DNA of 64,000 bases from Castor canadensis (Eukaryota > Chordata > Mammalia > Rodentia > Castoridae). Positions within the stretch are counted from its first letter, which is position 1; every line of letters begins with the position of its first letter. Location of the stretch: NCBI RefSeq assembly GCF_047511655.1, contig NC_133387.1:41582853-41646852 (forward strand), given 5' to 3'. The notes below the pieces were generated by a model, which ran no database searches, was not told the DNA's origin, and was given only the letters and a program-made list of their open reading frames with translations. This document shows, in pieces, positions 24,781-37,559 of this stretch. Position numbers and translations under genes: made by a program.

Positions 24781-25335
24781 AAACACACCCTGATTTCTTT
24801 ACATAAGGAACAACCTTCCCTGCTATCATTCTTACAATGGCTGCATTGGAAATAGGTGGAATCCTCCAAATGTCTTCTGGTATCACAACTAAATCTGAGG
24901 TGACATATAACAAATTTATAAAAGAAGAGTAAAGATACAGAGATTCAGCAAAAGGAGCAAACTTCATGATTGCATTTAGACAATCATCTATTCTCAGTAA
25001 GAAAATTTTAATAAAGATCTTCAAAAATATTCATGGATCAATTCACTATAACATAGTGAACATTGTTAATGAATATGAACAACCACAAATAATTATACTT
25101 AGACCCGCAGTGTGAAGAAAACAATTAACAGCCACTTAATTTAAAAATATGAAGGAAATGAATGTTCATAATAAATGCCATGCAATTATCTGAAACTATA
25201 CCTTCTCACAGAACCATTGGGGAATCAAAAAATTTATTCACTGTCATCAGTAGACCTTCCAATATTGATACATAGAACTACAAAATACAAAGTTAAATAG
25301 AATTATCTAAACTTATGCTTTTGATCCTGTCTTTG
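24781..25335. other. Unique AT-rich sequence
   Basis: No gene recognised. A minus-strand open frame of 81 codons at 24779-25024 starts inside the LTR boundary and has no motif. Confidence 0.5.
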
Positions 25336-25339
25336 TCAT

Positions 25340-25650
25340 TGCTAGCACCAAGAAGTGGCTTCTGATTTCTTCTCAAATAAGATTAAAAGTCTAATAGATA
25401 CCCCACACACCAGCCCCATACAAGTATAGAATATTCTCTGAATATACTTTTGATTCTTTCTCAGTTCCCTGTGGCCTCCTTTAGCTCTTCATTATCTATG
25501 ACCTACATATGACAATTACCCTGCTCTATCAGACTTAATTCTTACTCCCTAATCTTTCAAAGCCTTGTTCCAATGCCATCTCCTCCATAAATCCTTTCCT
25601 AATTACTTGCTCAGAATTATTATTACCTTTTTATAGTTCATTATTTATTC
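25340..25650 (+). mobile_element. L2 LINE fragment
   Basis: L2 features: ctcttcattatctatgacc, ttcaaagccttgttccaatgccatctcctc, cataaatcctttcctaa. It fits the L2 segment preceding the 3' tail. Confidence 0.65.
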
Positions 25651-26835
25651 CTCATTTGGGGATAATAATAATTTTTCTCAAATCATAACCAGAGTCTGAT
25701 AGGTCTAAGTCAGTATCCCATTCTGAATGGCAAGTTTCACAGGTAGCATATGGGTCTTATCTCACTTTGTTTCTTGTACTTGGTGTTTATAGTTAAGTAT
25801 ATTTCTTTATTACTGAAGACTTCTAGCAATTGAATTATTTATAAAATGATCCTGATTTACCAATATGCTCATACCCCAATTAGACAAACTTATCCATCAT
25901 ACCCTTCATCTAACCTAATACTCTTTTTCCAAGTGATTCTACAGTCAATCTCATGATCTACATACCCTTCAAAACTTTCTATACAATTTGAAATAAAATC
26001 TATGTCCGTATAGTTGTAATACTACTGGAAATCATTTTACTTGTGACAATCTCAACAGATGCAGTAAGATAAGAAAGTTGGGATTGACCTAATTATGGGG
26101 AAGAATTTTCTAAAGAATCGTCACAATTATCTCATGATGAAAAATGTAAAAAACCAAGAAAAGCATATTTTGTTCTGGATATTGTAGGGTTTCTGTTTTA
26201 AATGGGTGGTAAATCTGAGTTACCTTTGGAATGGCATGTCCTGTCTAGCCACAAAAAATGATGTTCACAAAGTATTTGTTCTCCTAAGATAAATCAGTTG
26301 AATCTATTCCTCTGAGTAGTTCTTCAGAATGAATCAGTCATTGACAGATAAACCCATATCTCTGGCATTTGGAAGCTGAGGAGACCTTTCTAGAAGATCA
26401 TAGACTGCAGACTGAGGTTGCTGCAATTGACATTCTGCACATGTGTGTCCAGAAACCAACTCTGCTTCCCTGTGCCCTCCTGTTTCCTCATGAGCAGGGT
26501 CCTTGACAAGGGAACGTCTCACTGCTGAATCTTCATCAAGGAGATGCCGTTAGGCCTGCATCCTTCCCAGTTGCATGCATTCCAGTGGAAAGTGTCGCAA
26601 GTCAGGGTCTTGCTGTGGAAAAAGGAATAGAAGAACTGAGTGGAGGTGGGTGGTTGCTGACACTATTTCCATGTGGTCTATTGCCACTTACCAAAAAAGG
26701 TGCATTCCACTTCTTTTTTTTAAGTTTCTGCAATTAAATATTCAATCTTATATCTGAGTGAGTTAAGAAGAAATATAAGACTCTTCTTGGCTAGCTCAAA
26801 GGAGACACAACTAAGAATAATTATCTGGGATCTGA
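25651..26835. other. Unique sequence, no gene recognised
   Basis: A patch at 26330-26620 has more balanced base composition with scattered CpGs and short open frames on both strands, but no splice-bounded exon or family was recognised. Confidence 0.5.
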
Positions 26836-27125
26836 ACACAGATCTTTGTGCCTGTAGTGCTCTACCACTTGAGCCACAACTCCAACCCCTTTTGCTCTGA
26901 TTATTTTGGAGATAGTTTCTCATTTTTTGCCCTGGCTGACCTGGACTGCAGCCTCCTATTTTAAGCTTTCTGCCGTATATGGGATGACAAATGCTTGCCA
27001 TCACATCCAACTTTTTTCTGTTGAGGTGGGGTCTCATGAACTCTTTTGCCTAGGCATGCCCGGGACCACAATCTTAGCTTCCCAAGTAACTAGGATGACA
27101 AGTGCTCACCACCACACCCAGCTAC
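26836..27125 (-). mobile_element. Composite SINE, reverse orientation
   Basis: From left to right: the tRNA-like unit in reverse (gtgctctaccacttgagccacaactccaacccc), a B1-like unit in reverse (ctgacctggactgcagcctcc ... gtatatgggatgacaaatgc), and a second B1-like unit (cttcccaagtaactaggatgac ... caccacacccagct). The frames at 26720-27037 and 26906-27130 are SINE sequence. Confidence 0.9.
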
Positions 27126-27439
27126 AATGATTATCTTAATAAGGGATGTAATAAGTATGTGTTATTGGTATAAATACATAGTTTAAATCAGCTTTTCATA
27201 CTGATCATCATTTGATGCAAATCTCTCTCCTTGTGTTCACATTCCTTATCTTCTTTCTGACATCTTATTCTAAACCTCTCCTCTGTACTCATTTTATCAT
27301 AGTTCTGTCCCAGAGAAACTACCAGGTACTGGAATAATCTTGTGCTCTGCGGCTTTGGCCTAATGCATTAATAACTGGTTTTCTGTCTCCTCATTGCTTA
27401 GTCCTCAAGATGAGGTCCTATGGTTCCCTCTTTCTTTAT

Positions 27440-28000
27440 TGACTCTGAAGTGTTTACTTGTGCAGTTATGTCTTCCATTCATCCTGTACCCAAAAGAAAG
27501 GACAACTATTAAAATGCTGCTTCTAGCCATTATTTTGATACCCAAACTATCTCCAAATCCTACTTACTAAATTTCAAGAAATGTCTCCTTTCCTCTCCCT
27601 CTTTGGAACCACCTCTGGCTCTTCCAGATTTCTCTGATGCTTCCTAACTCCTCACTAACTCCAACAAAATTGTTCCAATTCTCGTACCTCCCACTGTTGG
27701 GCTTATTTTGTAAAAACACAGACATGATACTATTTTTCCATTTAAAAATCTTTAATTTCCCATTTCTTCAAAATTAAATTGAAAACATGATTCTCTTAAT
27801 AACAGGCAAAACTATTCATTGCTCTATCTTTCTACTCTCATCTTTTTCCACTGTCCCCATATACCCTTATCCCTAGTCCTCCCATACTTGTATTTGTTCA
27901 TCTTGTGCCTGCTTTTTGATATGCCCTGTAATCATTGAGAGCACTTCCACCCCCCAAATTTATATAGGAGTTACTACTTATTCAGCAAGACCTTTGTGCA
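27440..28000 (+). mobile_element. L2 LINE fragment
   Basis: L2 landmarks in order: aaaaatctttaatttcccatttcttc, aattaaattgaaaacatgattctc, attcattgctctatc, tactcatctttttccactgtcccc, and tgatatgccctgtaatc. It is diverged but continuous. Confidence 0.65.
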
Positions 28001-28209
28001 ATGAAAATAATTCTTTCCCAAGAAGTATTCACAGGTGTGCCTTGCACTGTCTTTGTTTTGTGTTAGTATCTTGCTATTAATTTGAAGTATAACATGTTCT
28101 AAATGTGAGCATGTTACTGCAACATAGAGTGGTTTAATCAAAGTTTATATTCCCTTTACTAAACAAATGGTGAATGATAATAGGACAAGAGATTTCCAAA
28201 GAAGCCTTT

Positions 28210-28720
28210 ATGGGCACATATTTATTCAGTTACTCTATCATTTTTTTTGAGGACTTACCATGTGTCAAGCCTTTTTAGAGTAAGCAGAGAATACAAAGAT
28301 AAGCAAGACATTGTCATAAAGTTCACATTCTGAAGAGGGGGTTGTGGGATGAAGATAACTAACAATATAACCATGTACTATAATATTAATTAAAGATATG
28401 AATAAAAGGGAAAAGCTATAATAGGAAAGTGATAGAGCATTCAGGGAAGGTCACTCAAATCATCACATGCAATCAGGAATCTAAACTGGGTGAGAGCTCT
28501 CACCAGGCATGTAAAGACCCAGGAAAGTGTAAGAGCAAGGTCCTGTGGCAGGAATGGCCTCTCTGCATCCAAGGATCCATTAGTAGGCCTGTGCAGCTGG
28601 AGCTAAGTAAGTTGGAGGAGAAGGTAGAGGAGAAGACTAGAGCTGAAGCTAGAGGGAAAGATTGAAGGGCCAAGTCAGGGGCTATGGGTGAACTGACCAT
28701 GCTAGGATTATTCCCTATCT
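28210..28720 (-). mobile_element. L2 LINE fragment, reverse orientation
   Basis: Reverse L2 pattern: ttattcagttactctatc, gaggacttaccatgtgtcaagcc, gaatacaaagataagcaagac, gttcacattctgaagaggg, and gaagg-cactca followed by aagagcaaggtcctgtggcagg. Open frames near 28429 and 28500 fall inside it. Confidence 0.65.
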
Positions 28721-30041
28721 ATCTTCATGAAGTCGAGTCTGAAGGCATAAAGACTAGAAACAGAAAGACCCAAATGAGGCAGACTTTATGCTCTTTCACA
28801 CCTGCCATTCTAGACCTTCCCAAAGATAAGCTGTAGAACAACCACAACAACTCCCAGGAAAAGAATTTACAGTGTTTGGAGGTTTTCTGCCTTGGTGGTC
28901 TAAAAACTGACCAAATCCCAGATATTGCAAGTATCCACCTCTATGAAACAAAGGGTACAGGGAAGTAAAAAGAAGCTGCACCAAGCCTCTTATTGGACCA
29001 TAGCTACTCTGTTTGGAGCTTAAAACTATGTCCCACAAATGTTATAACGTAAAGATTACCCATGAAGCTAATTTAAAATAGATTTCCAGGTTCTCTCAGC
29101 ATTCACAAATATGCAACCTTTGCAAATACAGAATTCACAAATAATGGGGATCATATTGGGTAAAGGAAGGAAGAAATTTTCATGTTTTGTTGGTGTTAAA
29201 TAAGAGCCCTCTAAAATATCATGACTAGACATAAAAAAATTCCCAGTGGTAGCTATTAGTGATGATAGAATTTACCTTCTATACTTCCGTTGTTATTACT
29301 CTTCTAACTAATTAAGGGTTCTTTTAATAATGAATGTCTTTTAGAAGTGGCCACATTTAAGAGTTTTCATCTGTAGTTACTCAAACACATATTTTCTAAT
29401 TCCTCCCCAAGTCACATGAAACTCTTTTCTGGATCAAAGTAGCTCAGAGATAGAGAGATGTTTAGAGAACTCCTCAAACATCAAACCCAGTGGCTGAGGT
29501 TAAATAAAAATGGGCAATGACAGAAGTATTCCTGAGATACAAGACTCTGTTTCGTTACAGCTGCCTTCCTCTTGTCATCTACATCTGTTAGAGTGGCCAA
29601 CCCCAGTGACAGACAAGAACTAAATTTGAGATTTAACAGATTTGTTCTTAAACAACTGATCTTGCATAACAGGACTGAAGCAAGCTGTCAGTTAGGTCCC
29701 TCTCCTCTGGACCTATGCACCCTTCCCACACTGCCATTCCTGCTGACCTATTACCCTCTACATCAGAGAATAAAATGCTAGCTTGTGATCTGACTTGGTA
29801 TTTTCCTTGAGACTACATAATTTGTAAGTCAAGGACTCAATGTCTAAAATTCATTTCTTTTCCTAACTTGTTAACATGTAGTGCTGGTTTATCAAATGAG
29901 ATGTACTGCAGATTTTCCAGCTTAAAGTGCTATTAGAAATACAGATAACACTCTGTCACACATACCACAAATCCCACAAACTGACAAAAGGATAAAGAAA
30001 GACATGATGCAAAAACCATTACCATGGAAACAGCAGCTACG
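28721..30041. other. Unclassified sequence with a possible LTR remnant
   Basis: No gene recognised. 29400-29830 has an LTR-like ending (gagaataaaatgctagcttgtg followed by ttggtattttccttgagac), suggesting a polyadenylation-signal/R-U5 arrangement. The family is unknown and there is no matching second LTR. Confidence 0.4.
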
Positions 30042-30172
30042 AGCCAGACATAATGGCACCTCCAGTAGCCCAGCTACTTGGGAGGTTGAGGTAGACAGAT
30101 CACGTGAGCCTAGGAGTTCGAGGCCAGCCTACACAACATATTGGGACCCCATCTTTAAAAAAAAAAAAAATA
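30042..30172 (+). mobile_element. 7SL-derived B1-like SINE monomer
   Basis: gagccagacataatggc, gcccagctacttgggaggttgagg, atcacgtgagcctaggagttcgaggccagcc, then ccccatctttaaaaaaaaaaaaaa. The body is close to the ancestral 7SL (Alu/pB1-like) form with a clean poly(A) tail, and no tRNA-like unit is attached, unlike the composites. Confidence 0.85.
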
Positions 30173-32554
30173 AATAGTGGTTATTTCTCTGGTGATTAAT
30201 TCTCTGGTGATTTCAAAGTTTCAAAATGTAGTTAAGCCACAACCAATATAACTCACATGTTTATTTACTTTTCTGTATGTATAGTGATGAAGCAGTCTTG
30301 AATTTCATCCCAATCCATGATGGACTTTGATGGGTATTTAGGCAATGATTTAATTTCAAAATAAACCTAGCTATCCTTGAAAAATAAATAATCAGCCATG
30401 ATTTCAAGTGTCAATCTCCCTACAAACCTAATATTTTAAATACTAATTATTTTTATCAATTCCTTTTAACCAAAACATCTCCTTTCCTTCTTGCATCAGA
30501 TAGAGCCCATTTGTCAAAAAAAACCCAATGTTATTTACAAGACTTTAATAGAGAAGAAAAAAAACAAGATTGTATTTTTTGTCTACTGCCTTCAAAATGA
30601 CCATCCAAATAAATATGAAGGTGAGGTTCAGGACTATGTATTTACCACTATCCCCTAAATCTCATTTATTTGCAGATGCCATATTTTATACATATCAGAT
30701 TAGAAAAATAAATGGAAAATTTCTAACTTAGTCTATCTTCCTGGCAGTAAAGACAAAGGGAAGATAAAAATGCATTCATAGGAAAATGTTACAAGCTGAA
30801 CAAAAAGGTACTCTACCATGGCTGGTAGCAAGAAAAGGCATTACAGATGAATTTGTATGTCTTTTCCACACCCCATTCTAGTACATGTGCAAACCCTAAT
30901 ATAGTCCAGCAGATGGCATGAAGCTGACTCTACAGCTTCTGAAAACTGTAGAGTGCACATTCTGAAGGACCACAAATGTTAAACAACACCAATATACAAC
31001 ATTTGAGCTCTTTCGTTTTCTTTCCATTAAACATAGTTCTAGAATTGCCTGTCATATTCCATTTTCTCACTTCTTTTACTATACTGCTGAAGTAAATATG
31101 AGTGTTCTGTGTCAAAGTAGACAAAAAATAACTAGAGAACACACACATATTTATTCTGTTTAGTTTAATCTGCTATATCTATTTACCTTTCAATACACAA
31201 TTAACATGCACAGTTCTATTGTTTTTCTATGTGACTTATTCGTAGTGGTATAACTTAAGGTAAATCGAACTAGCAAATGTGGAAGACTTTAGAATGGGAA
31301 AGAAGGACCTAGTAGTCTTTATGATGTCCAAAGTTCTCTTAATTATTCACCAAGTGCTGCTAGCCTTTGCTTCAACATTTCCTAAGAAGTATTCTATGAA
31401 CAATCCAAATGTATTGTTTCTTATAAAATATCCAACAGGCAATGTTTCTCCATTGACTAATTTAGAAAATTACTCAAGAGGACACTGATTTTTACAGCAA
31501 TGTTAATTGGAGAACCAGAATATCTCTGAAGAATAAAAACAAGATGCATTCTTTAAATGAATGGTCACAAAATTCTTCAACATTTTATTTTCCCCTAAGA
31601 ACAATGTCCCAACTAATAGATTTTATTCTGTAACACTATACAGCCCATCTTGGGTAATTCTTAAGATTTTATTTGGTAGATTTTTTCATCTTAATTAGCA
31701 AGCTAGAGTGAGCATGTGTTTTCCAGTTACGAATATCAGTGTGTGTGTGTTTCCTGCTGACTACATCTGGTGCCTTCTCACTTCGTTGCAATTAATATTT
31801 TATATTGTAATTTGTTGGTCATATACTACATGTCCAGCTAGATCATAAACTTCACAAGAATATGCACTTTATATGCCCGGTATCTAGCAGGGCCAAATAT
31901 GTGGAAAACGCTCCTTAATGCCTGTGAAGTAAAAATGTGTTCACTTTAATAAACATTCAACTGAAACCTTTCGGCATACCAGGTGTGTATAGGCCTTGTG
32001 AGTGTTCTTTTACAAATAATATCAAACAGCTAATAATGCCTCATGATATGTTCTTTCAGCTCAAATGCCTTCCAAGAGCTGAAGAGGCTCTTTCCAGTCT
32101 GGCTCCCCATTGCCTGCAAGAACATGAGCAACAGCTTTACATCAGAAACAAAGTAAGAAGAACCCCAACTCCTACTTCTTGGGAGTTGGATGGGGTTGAA
32201 ATAAGCATGATTTCTTTTGAAATAGCAGCAGTATCAGCTTCCTACTGAAACAGCCAATCAGAAAGGGCAACTGACAGTAAATAGTACACTCCTCTTGATT
32301 GATGGTTATCAACAAGAATTCTTTCTTACCATTTCTAGGTGTTTCTTCATAATTCCACACAACCATGTTTACTTACCTTCTTTCCCCCTTCCTTGACATA
32401 TTTTGCAATTGTTAAAATTCATACTGAACATAAAAAACAGGGAAAGGAGAACGTACTCAGTAAAGATAAGATCACATGACATAGACACATCTCAACTAGT
32501 CATTTGAGCCACCCACCTACTATTTTTCCAGGTATATACAAACATACTTAATAC
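30173..32554. other. Unique AT-rich sequence
   Basis: No gene recognised. A plus-strand open frame of 103 codons at 31937-32248 lacks motifs, and its composition matches its surroundings. A short GT run lies at about 31739-31751. Confidence 0.5.
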
Positions 32555-33118
32555 ATGCATACTCATTTTTTCCTTTATTCGTTTATTCATATGTGCATAC
32601 ATTGTTTGGCCCTTTCTCCCCTTGCCCCCACCATTTCCCTCTTCCCCTGACCCCCCATACTTCCAGACAGAACCTGTTCTGCCCTTTTCTCCAATTTTGT
32701 TTAAGAGTAGACATAAGCAATAATAAGAAAGACAAACTGTTTTTGCTAGTTGGGATATGGATAGCTATACAGAGAGATTCCTAGCATTGCTTCCATGCAC
32801 AAGTGTATTACAACCTGAATCGATTCATCTCTACCTGACCTCTTTACTACTTCCCAGTCACCTTCACAAATGGACCTCTGTCATTTTAAGGTTACTGTAT
32901 TAGCTCCTCTGCAGTGAGGACATCAAACACTTTCAACTTTTGGGTTTCCTATCTATCCCCATTCTTCCTGTATGTGCTCTCCTCTTACCATGTGACCCAA
33001 GTCCAACAATATTGTTTCATTTGCCCTAGATCTAAGGTCCACATATGAGGGAGAACATATGATTTTTGGTCTTCTGAGCCTGGCTAACCTCACTCAAGAT
33101 GATGTTCTCCAATTCCAT

Positions 33119-33412
33119 TCATTTACCTGTGAATGACAAGATTTCATTCTTCTTCACAGCTGAGTAAAATTCCATTGTGCATAAATTCCACATTTTCTTA
33201 ATCCATTTGTCAGTAGTGGGGCATCTTGGCTGTTTCCATAACTTGGCTATTGTGAATAGCGCTGCAATAAACATGGGTGTGCAGGTGCCTCTGGAGTAAC
33301 CTGAGTCACATTCCTTTGGGTATATCCCTAGTAGTGGGATTGCTGGATCATATGGTAGATCTATGTTTAGTTTTTTAGGAAGCCTCCCTATTGTTTTCCA
33401 GAGTTGTTGCAC
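33119..33412 (-). pseudogene. L1 ORF2p C-terminal end (cysteine-region side), broken
   Basis: A 97-codon frame matching the extreme C-terminal part of LINE-1 ORF2p: LNIDLPYDPAIPLLGIYPKE, TCTPMFIAALFTIAKLWKQP, PTTDKWIKKMWNLCTMEFYS, ending in VKKNEILSF. It belongs to the same insertion as the frame at 33464-33787, but the two are in different reading frames. At least one frameshift between about 33412 and 33470 therefore breaks ORF2. The reverse transcriptase and endonuclease regions are absent by 5' truncation. No function is expected. Confidence 0.92.
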
Positions 33413-33463
33413 TAGCTTGCATTCCCACCAGCAGTGTACAAGGGTTCCTTTTCCCCCACATCC

Positions 33464-33787
33464 TCACCAACACCTGTTGCTGGCGGTGTTTTTGATGATA
33501 GCTATTCTAACAGGGGTGAGGTGGAATCTTGGTGTGATTTTGACTGGCATTTCCTTTGTGGTCAGAAATGGTGAGCAATTTTTCATGTGTTTTTTGGCCA
33601 TTTGAGTTTCTTCTTTTGAGAAAGTTCTGTTTAGTTCAGTTGTCCATTTCTTTATTGTTTCATTGATTCTGGGGGAGGTTAGTTTTTTGAGCTCCCTGTG
33701 TATTCTGGTTATCAGTCCTTTGTCTGATGTACAGCTGGCAAATATTTTCTCCCACTCTGTTGGTGGTCTCTTCAGTTTAGAGACCAT
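33464..33787 (-). pseudogene. L1 ORF2p C-terminal segment, broken
   Basis: A 107-codon frame with L1 ORF2p landmarks: [77 protein letters not shown]. Further upstream ORF2 codons continue to 34006 in interrupted form (vicinity of KSFCTTKE and GKDFLNR equivalents). It is similar to the L1 copy at 13.2-13.7 kb, which indicates related L1 families, but this copy keeps its 3' UTR and flanking duplication and so looks younger. Confidence 0.92.
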
Positions 33788-34022
33788 TTCTTTTGTTGTG
33801 CAGAAGCTTTTTAATTTAATGTAGTCTCATTTGTCCATCCTTTCTCTTAGTTACTGAGCTGCTGGGGTTCTATTGAGGAAGTCCTTGCCTATACTTATTG
33901 CTTCCAGACTATTCGCTGCACTTTCCTGAACTAACTTCATAGTTTCAGGTCTGATATTAAGGTCCTTGATCCATTTTGAGTTGATGCTAGTACAGGGTGA
34001 TAAAGAATGCATACTCATTTTT

Positions 34023-34370
34023 ATTTTAAAATGGAATCACACACTATAAACTGTTCTACACCTTGCTTTTTTCAATGCACATGTTCATTTTAGTTCTTAG
34101 AAATATTTCATTGTGAATTTATACTATAATTTAAACCATCTCTTATTGGCCAACATTTATACTGTTTCCAATTTTTGACTAAAAGGTACTTCTGTGAACA
34201 TCCTTCCATCTCTCTTTGCACATTTATATAGGCATATCAGTTGAGAAAATTTCCTAGTAGTGGAATTAAAAAATCAAAGGGAATTCACATTTTAAATTCT
34301 GCTACATATTTCTAAACTACCCCAAAGCAATGCAGCAAATGACTATGCCACAAATAAGTTATCTGAGCAC
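34023..34370 (-). mobile_element. Old L1 (L1M-like) fragment
   Basis: Reverse L1M landmarks: ttaaaatggaatcacacactat, ccttgcttttttcaatgc, ttattggccaacatttatactgtttccaa, then ttcctagtagtggaattaaaaaatcaaaggg. The young L1 inserted at its edge. Confidence 0.75.
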
Positions 34371-34545
34371 TCCCCTCTTTCTCCTTGACAAGCTCCTTCT
34401 TCACATACATTTTATTATTAAGAAAAAGAAACTCTTTAATTATAAGCATTGATGGAAAATTTATAAAAGTATGAGAGTAGGGAAAGAAAAAAGGATAAAG
34501 ACATTATTCTTTACATATCATAGATGATTATAACTTGTTATTCAA

Positions 34546-36090
34546 TTATTTTTGTGACAGCAGTGGCCAAACACATACCATAACAAAATATGGGAGGATA
34601 GGAACATAATCAATATAAGTCTGAGTTCCAATTTGCTTTGTCTGTGAGTCTTCTGCTTGCTGAGATAAAGGAGGCAGGTTATTGGCTTCAACTAGGGGAA
34701 AAAACCCTATTACCCACAATTCCTTCCAATGTCTCTGCTCAGTGATATACCAGTGACAATACAATAAATCGGCTTCTTCATGAGAGCCAGACATAGTACA
34801 GGTTAGGAAGGTAGCACTTGCCAGCCTGTATCATCATACATCACCCGGAGGTGCTGCTGGCCAGGCTCTGGAGAGTGACAGTCCTCTGATTTTTCTCTTT
34901 TTTTGTCACAGACTCCTCCAGACATCACTGTCTCATCGAATGTAGCTGATTCTTGGCTATAATTCCCCTCTTTCTGCCACCTTCCATTACTTGTTCTCAG
35001 ATAAATCTCCTCACTTTGGTAGCAAGGTTGAAAATACAGCCCCTTTCCCCTAGCACTGATCAATACCTGCACCAAGATAAGCCAGCCAGTAAAGGGTGGA
35101 CAAGAGCAATAGGACTGGTTCTTTGCATGATTACTTGTGATACTTAAGGGGCTTCTATTCTCCATGGTATAATCCATGATAACACTCCACAGTTTAAGAT
35201 GATGTGATCAAAAGTTGGTCATCATCATGATAAACATTTGCAAGAGAGGTTTTCAGGCACATTCCTGTTATCATTATTAATTTATAACCCAAATTTTCCA
35301 GGCCTTACCCTTATGGGTACAAAACAGAATCACGATACTGAGGTTAACGGTGATTTCAACGACATTGACTCCATGTACTTAGGCACTTCCCTATAACATA
35401 TGACCCAATCATTTTGTAGAGTCTCTGGTGGATCACACTAAAATGTACACATACCGAGTGTCAGTTCCATCCAGAGTTAGGTTGTGACTGCCATTTGTCT
35501 TTGGTCTGCTCTATGTTCCTTTGCAACTGCTATCTCCAAAGACAATTGAGGATGCTGTACTACTTACCATGTTTGCTATGAGAACTTGAATATCATGGTC
35601 AAAGTGACAGTTGCGCCATCTTTTCACCCTTCCAGGAAGTAATGTGGTCCTGTTTCCCTTGAGGAAGTGGGATGATGCTCTCCTCCCAACACTCCTATCT
35701 GTATCTGGGTGTAAATGCAGCATTACTCACATATTTTGCCTCACATTCCCTCATGGAAACTGCACCAGCAGTCTCAGACTTGAGTCCCTCCTTGCAGAAC
35801 TTTGATATAAGTCTCTAGAACTGGGCCATCAGAAGCAAAAGACTTGGCTTGGACCCCCTTCATTTCTGTTTCCTGTCTTCTAGAGCGCTACTTCTACTCA
35901 AACCTATTAACTCCTGAAAACAGGCTTAGGGGACCCTACCACTACTGGCTCCTCAGTGTCTTAAGTTGCTTCTATTTCACACATATAGTGTCTGATGCAA
36001 TTCCATGATCCCCAAAAGAACTTACACAAAAAGTGAAAAGTAGGCTTATGCAATTAAAGTCTTCACTAACTAAATTGTAACCACTCTCTG
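34546..36090. other. Unclassified block with minus-strand open frames
   Basis: Minus-strand frames of 82 codons (34546-34794) and 124 codons (34803-35177) lie almost end to end. A further 70-codon frame lies at 35511-35723. The 124-codon frame holds CSCPPFTGWLILVQV and SEDCHSPEPGQQHLRVMYDD. I recognise no domain. Shared strand and composition suggest a decayed retroelement interior or retrocopy, but no LTR, poly(A) tail or target duplication was found. Chance frames remain possible. Confidence 0.3.
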
Positions 36091-37559
36091 GAATTGCCTT
36101 CTAGACAAAGTTGTCATTTTTGTTTAAATCAATTTAATATATCCCCAAATTCACAAAGCACATCTGAGCATGCTGTGTTCCCAACAGTAATGTTCCATGT
36201 AAAAGCAGTAATAAAGACAGTGCCTGGACTGAAGTATACAGATCTCTACGATCACTCCCTTTATCTTTCTCCAACTCTGGCTTCTCCCTTTCACACCCAC
36301 ATTCCAGTCATTCTGAATGACTTTCAGTTCCCCCCAAAAGTTTTCTTTTTCCATCCTATACCCCTTCCCAATAGCATTTAGTGCAGAATATATTCTTCTC
36401 CATCTGTTTGTCTTTCAGAACCCCAAGTCAAGGACCACTGCGTGAATTTGGATTTCCTCTCTTGCTTCCCCTTGCCTGTCAGTACCTTCAGAGATTTGAT
36501 CACTTCCTCCCTGATGTACACCACCTGCCATAGATAGTGCTATGATAACACTACAATGTTGTATTTTACAGAACATATTAACCTGAAGGGAAAGACTATT
36601 TCTGCAGCAACTACCTCAATATCTGGTACTCAACTAAAGTTTATTTGATGAATTAATCTCTTAAAAACCAAATAAAAGCACATGTAAATGAAAAGAATAG
36701 TAATAAAACCATTTTCCCAAAATGTTTCATTTAACCATCAAGTCTTACATAACTTTTAGAATAGGAAAAAATATGGGAAATGGATGTAAATCCATAATAT
36801 GGGATATTGTTCCTGATGCCCCCAGCATAGCCTTTGATCCAACTCTGACTGCAGCTGAAGTATAGAGATGCTAGGTGAGTCTTCCAGTGTTCTTGCCCTT
36901 TCTACAATACTGTATAGGCTCTGTGTCTGTACAACATGGCTCAAAGCAAAAGAGAATTAATGTCCTCCTCCCCAAGTAAATACTTGAAACCGCTGTATCT
37001 AGGGTGGACAATTACAGAGGCATACTGGATGATTTTTCACAGATTTGGGCAGAATTGAACTCTGTCACTTACACTGCTAACTTCAGTACCAATCTCTTCT
37101 TTAACATTGCCTTCTTCCTGCTTGTCTTCCCTCCTCCCTTACTTATACTTTGTGGGATCACCTTCTAAAAATTACTTGTACCCAAATCTTTATTCAGGTT
37201 CTGTTTTCAGTGGAATCTAAAAAAGGCTATGGTCCTTGTCCTGAATAACTGGCTCACTCCCTCTGGCAAATTAGTGCATGAAAAAATGTACCAGACAATG
37301 GAAAGGTACATAAGAGACTTAACAATTAAGTGCAATAAATGACATTTTTGAAACAAAAATTGTAAGTGGACTAAGGAAAGTCCCATAATGCTTTGTGCCA
37401 GGATAAGAGTATACAAGTCATGGCCTGGCTCCTGTGTACACAGGATCTCATAAATATCAGAGTCAGATTCTATTTGAGTTATACTCATTCTTCCCTGTAA
37501 ATTCATTCACATGCATTCATTAAAGTACTTAGAAAACAAAAACCCATTCCTTAGCCCAG
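36091..37559. other. Mostly unique sequence, no gene recognised
   Basis: Frames at 36094-36381 (plus) and 37207-37506 (minus) have no recognisable motif. 36500-36650 faintly resembles an L2 3' end (gtactcaactaaagtttatttgatgaatta). No splice-bounded exon was seen. Confidence 0.45.

Larger units (their letters stand above)
32555..34022 (-). mobile_element. 5'-truncated young L1 with exact 16-bp target-site duplication
   Basis: The target-site duplication atgcatactcattttt is present at 32555-32570 and again at 34007-34022 without mismatch. Between them lies a minus-strand L1 of 1436 bp: the ORF2 3' end from 34006 to about 33118, then a 3' UTR to 32571. The UTR includes a G-rich tract (C-rich on the plus strand, about 32613-32660) and the tail word gcacatatgaataa. 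The target lies next to an older L1. The short A-rich tail and intact duplication indicate one retrotransposition event by target-primed reverse transcription. Confidence 0.92.

Noticed and set aside
32593-32784. 63-codon plus frame
   Set aside because: Reverse complement of the young L1 3' UTR.
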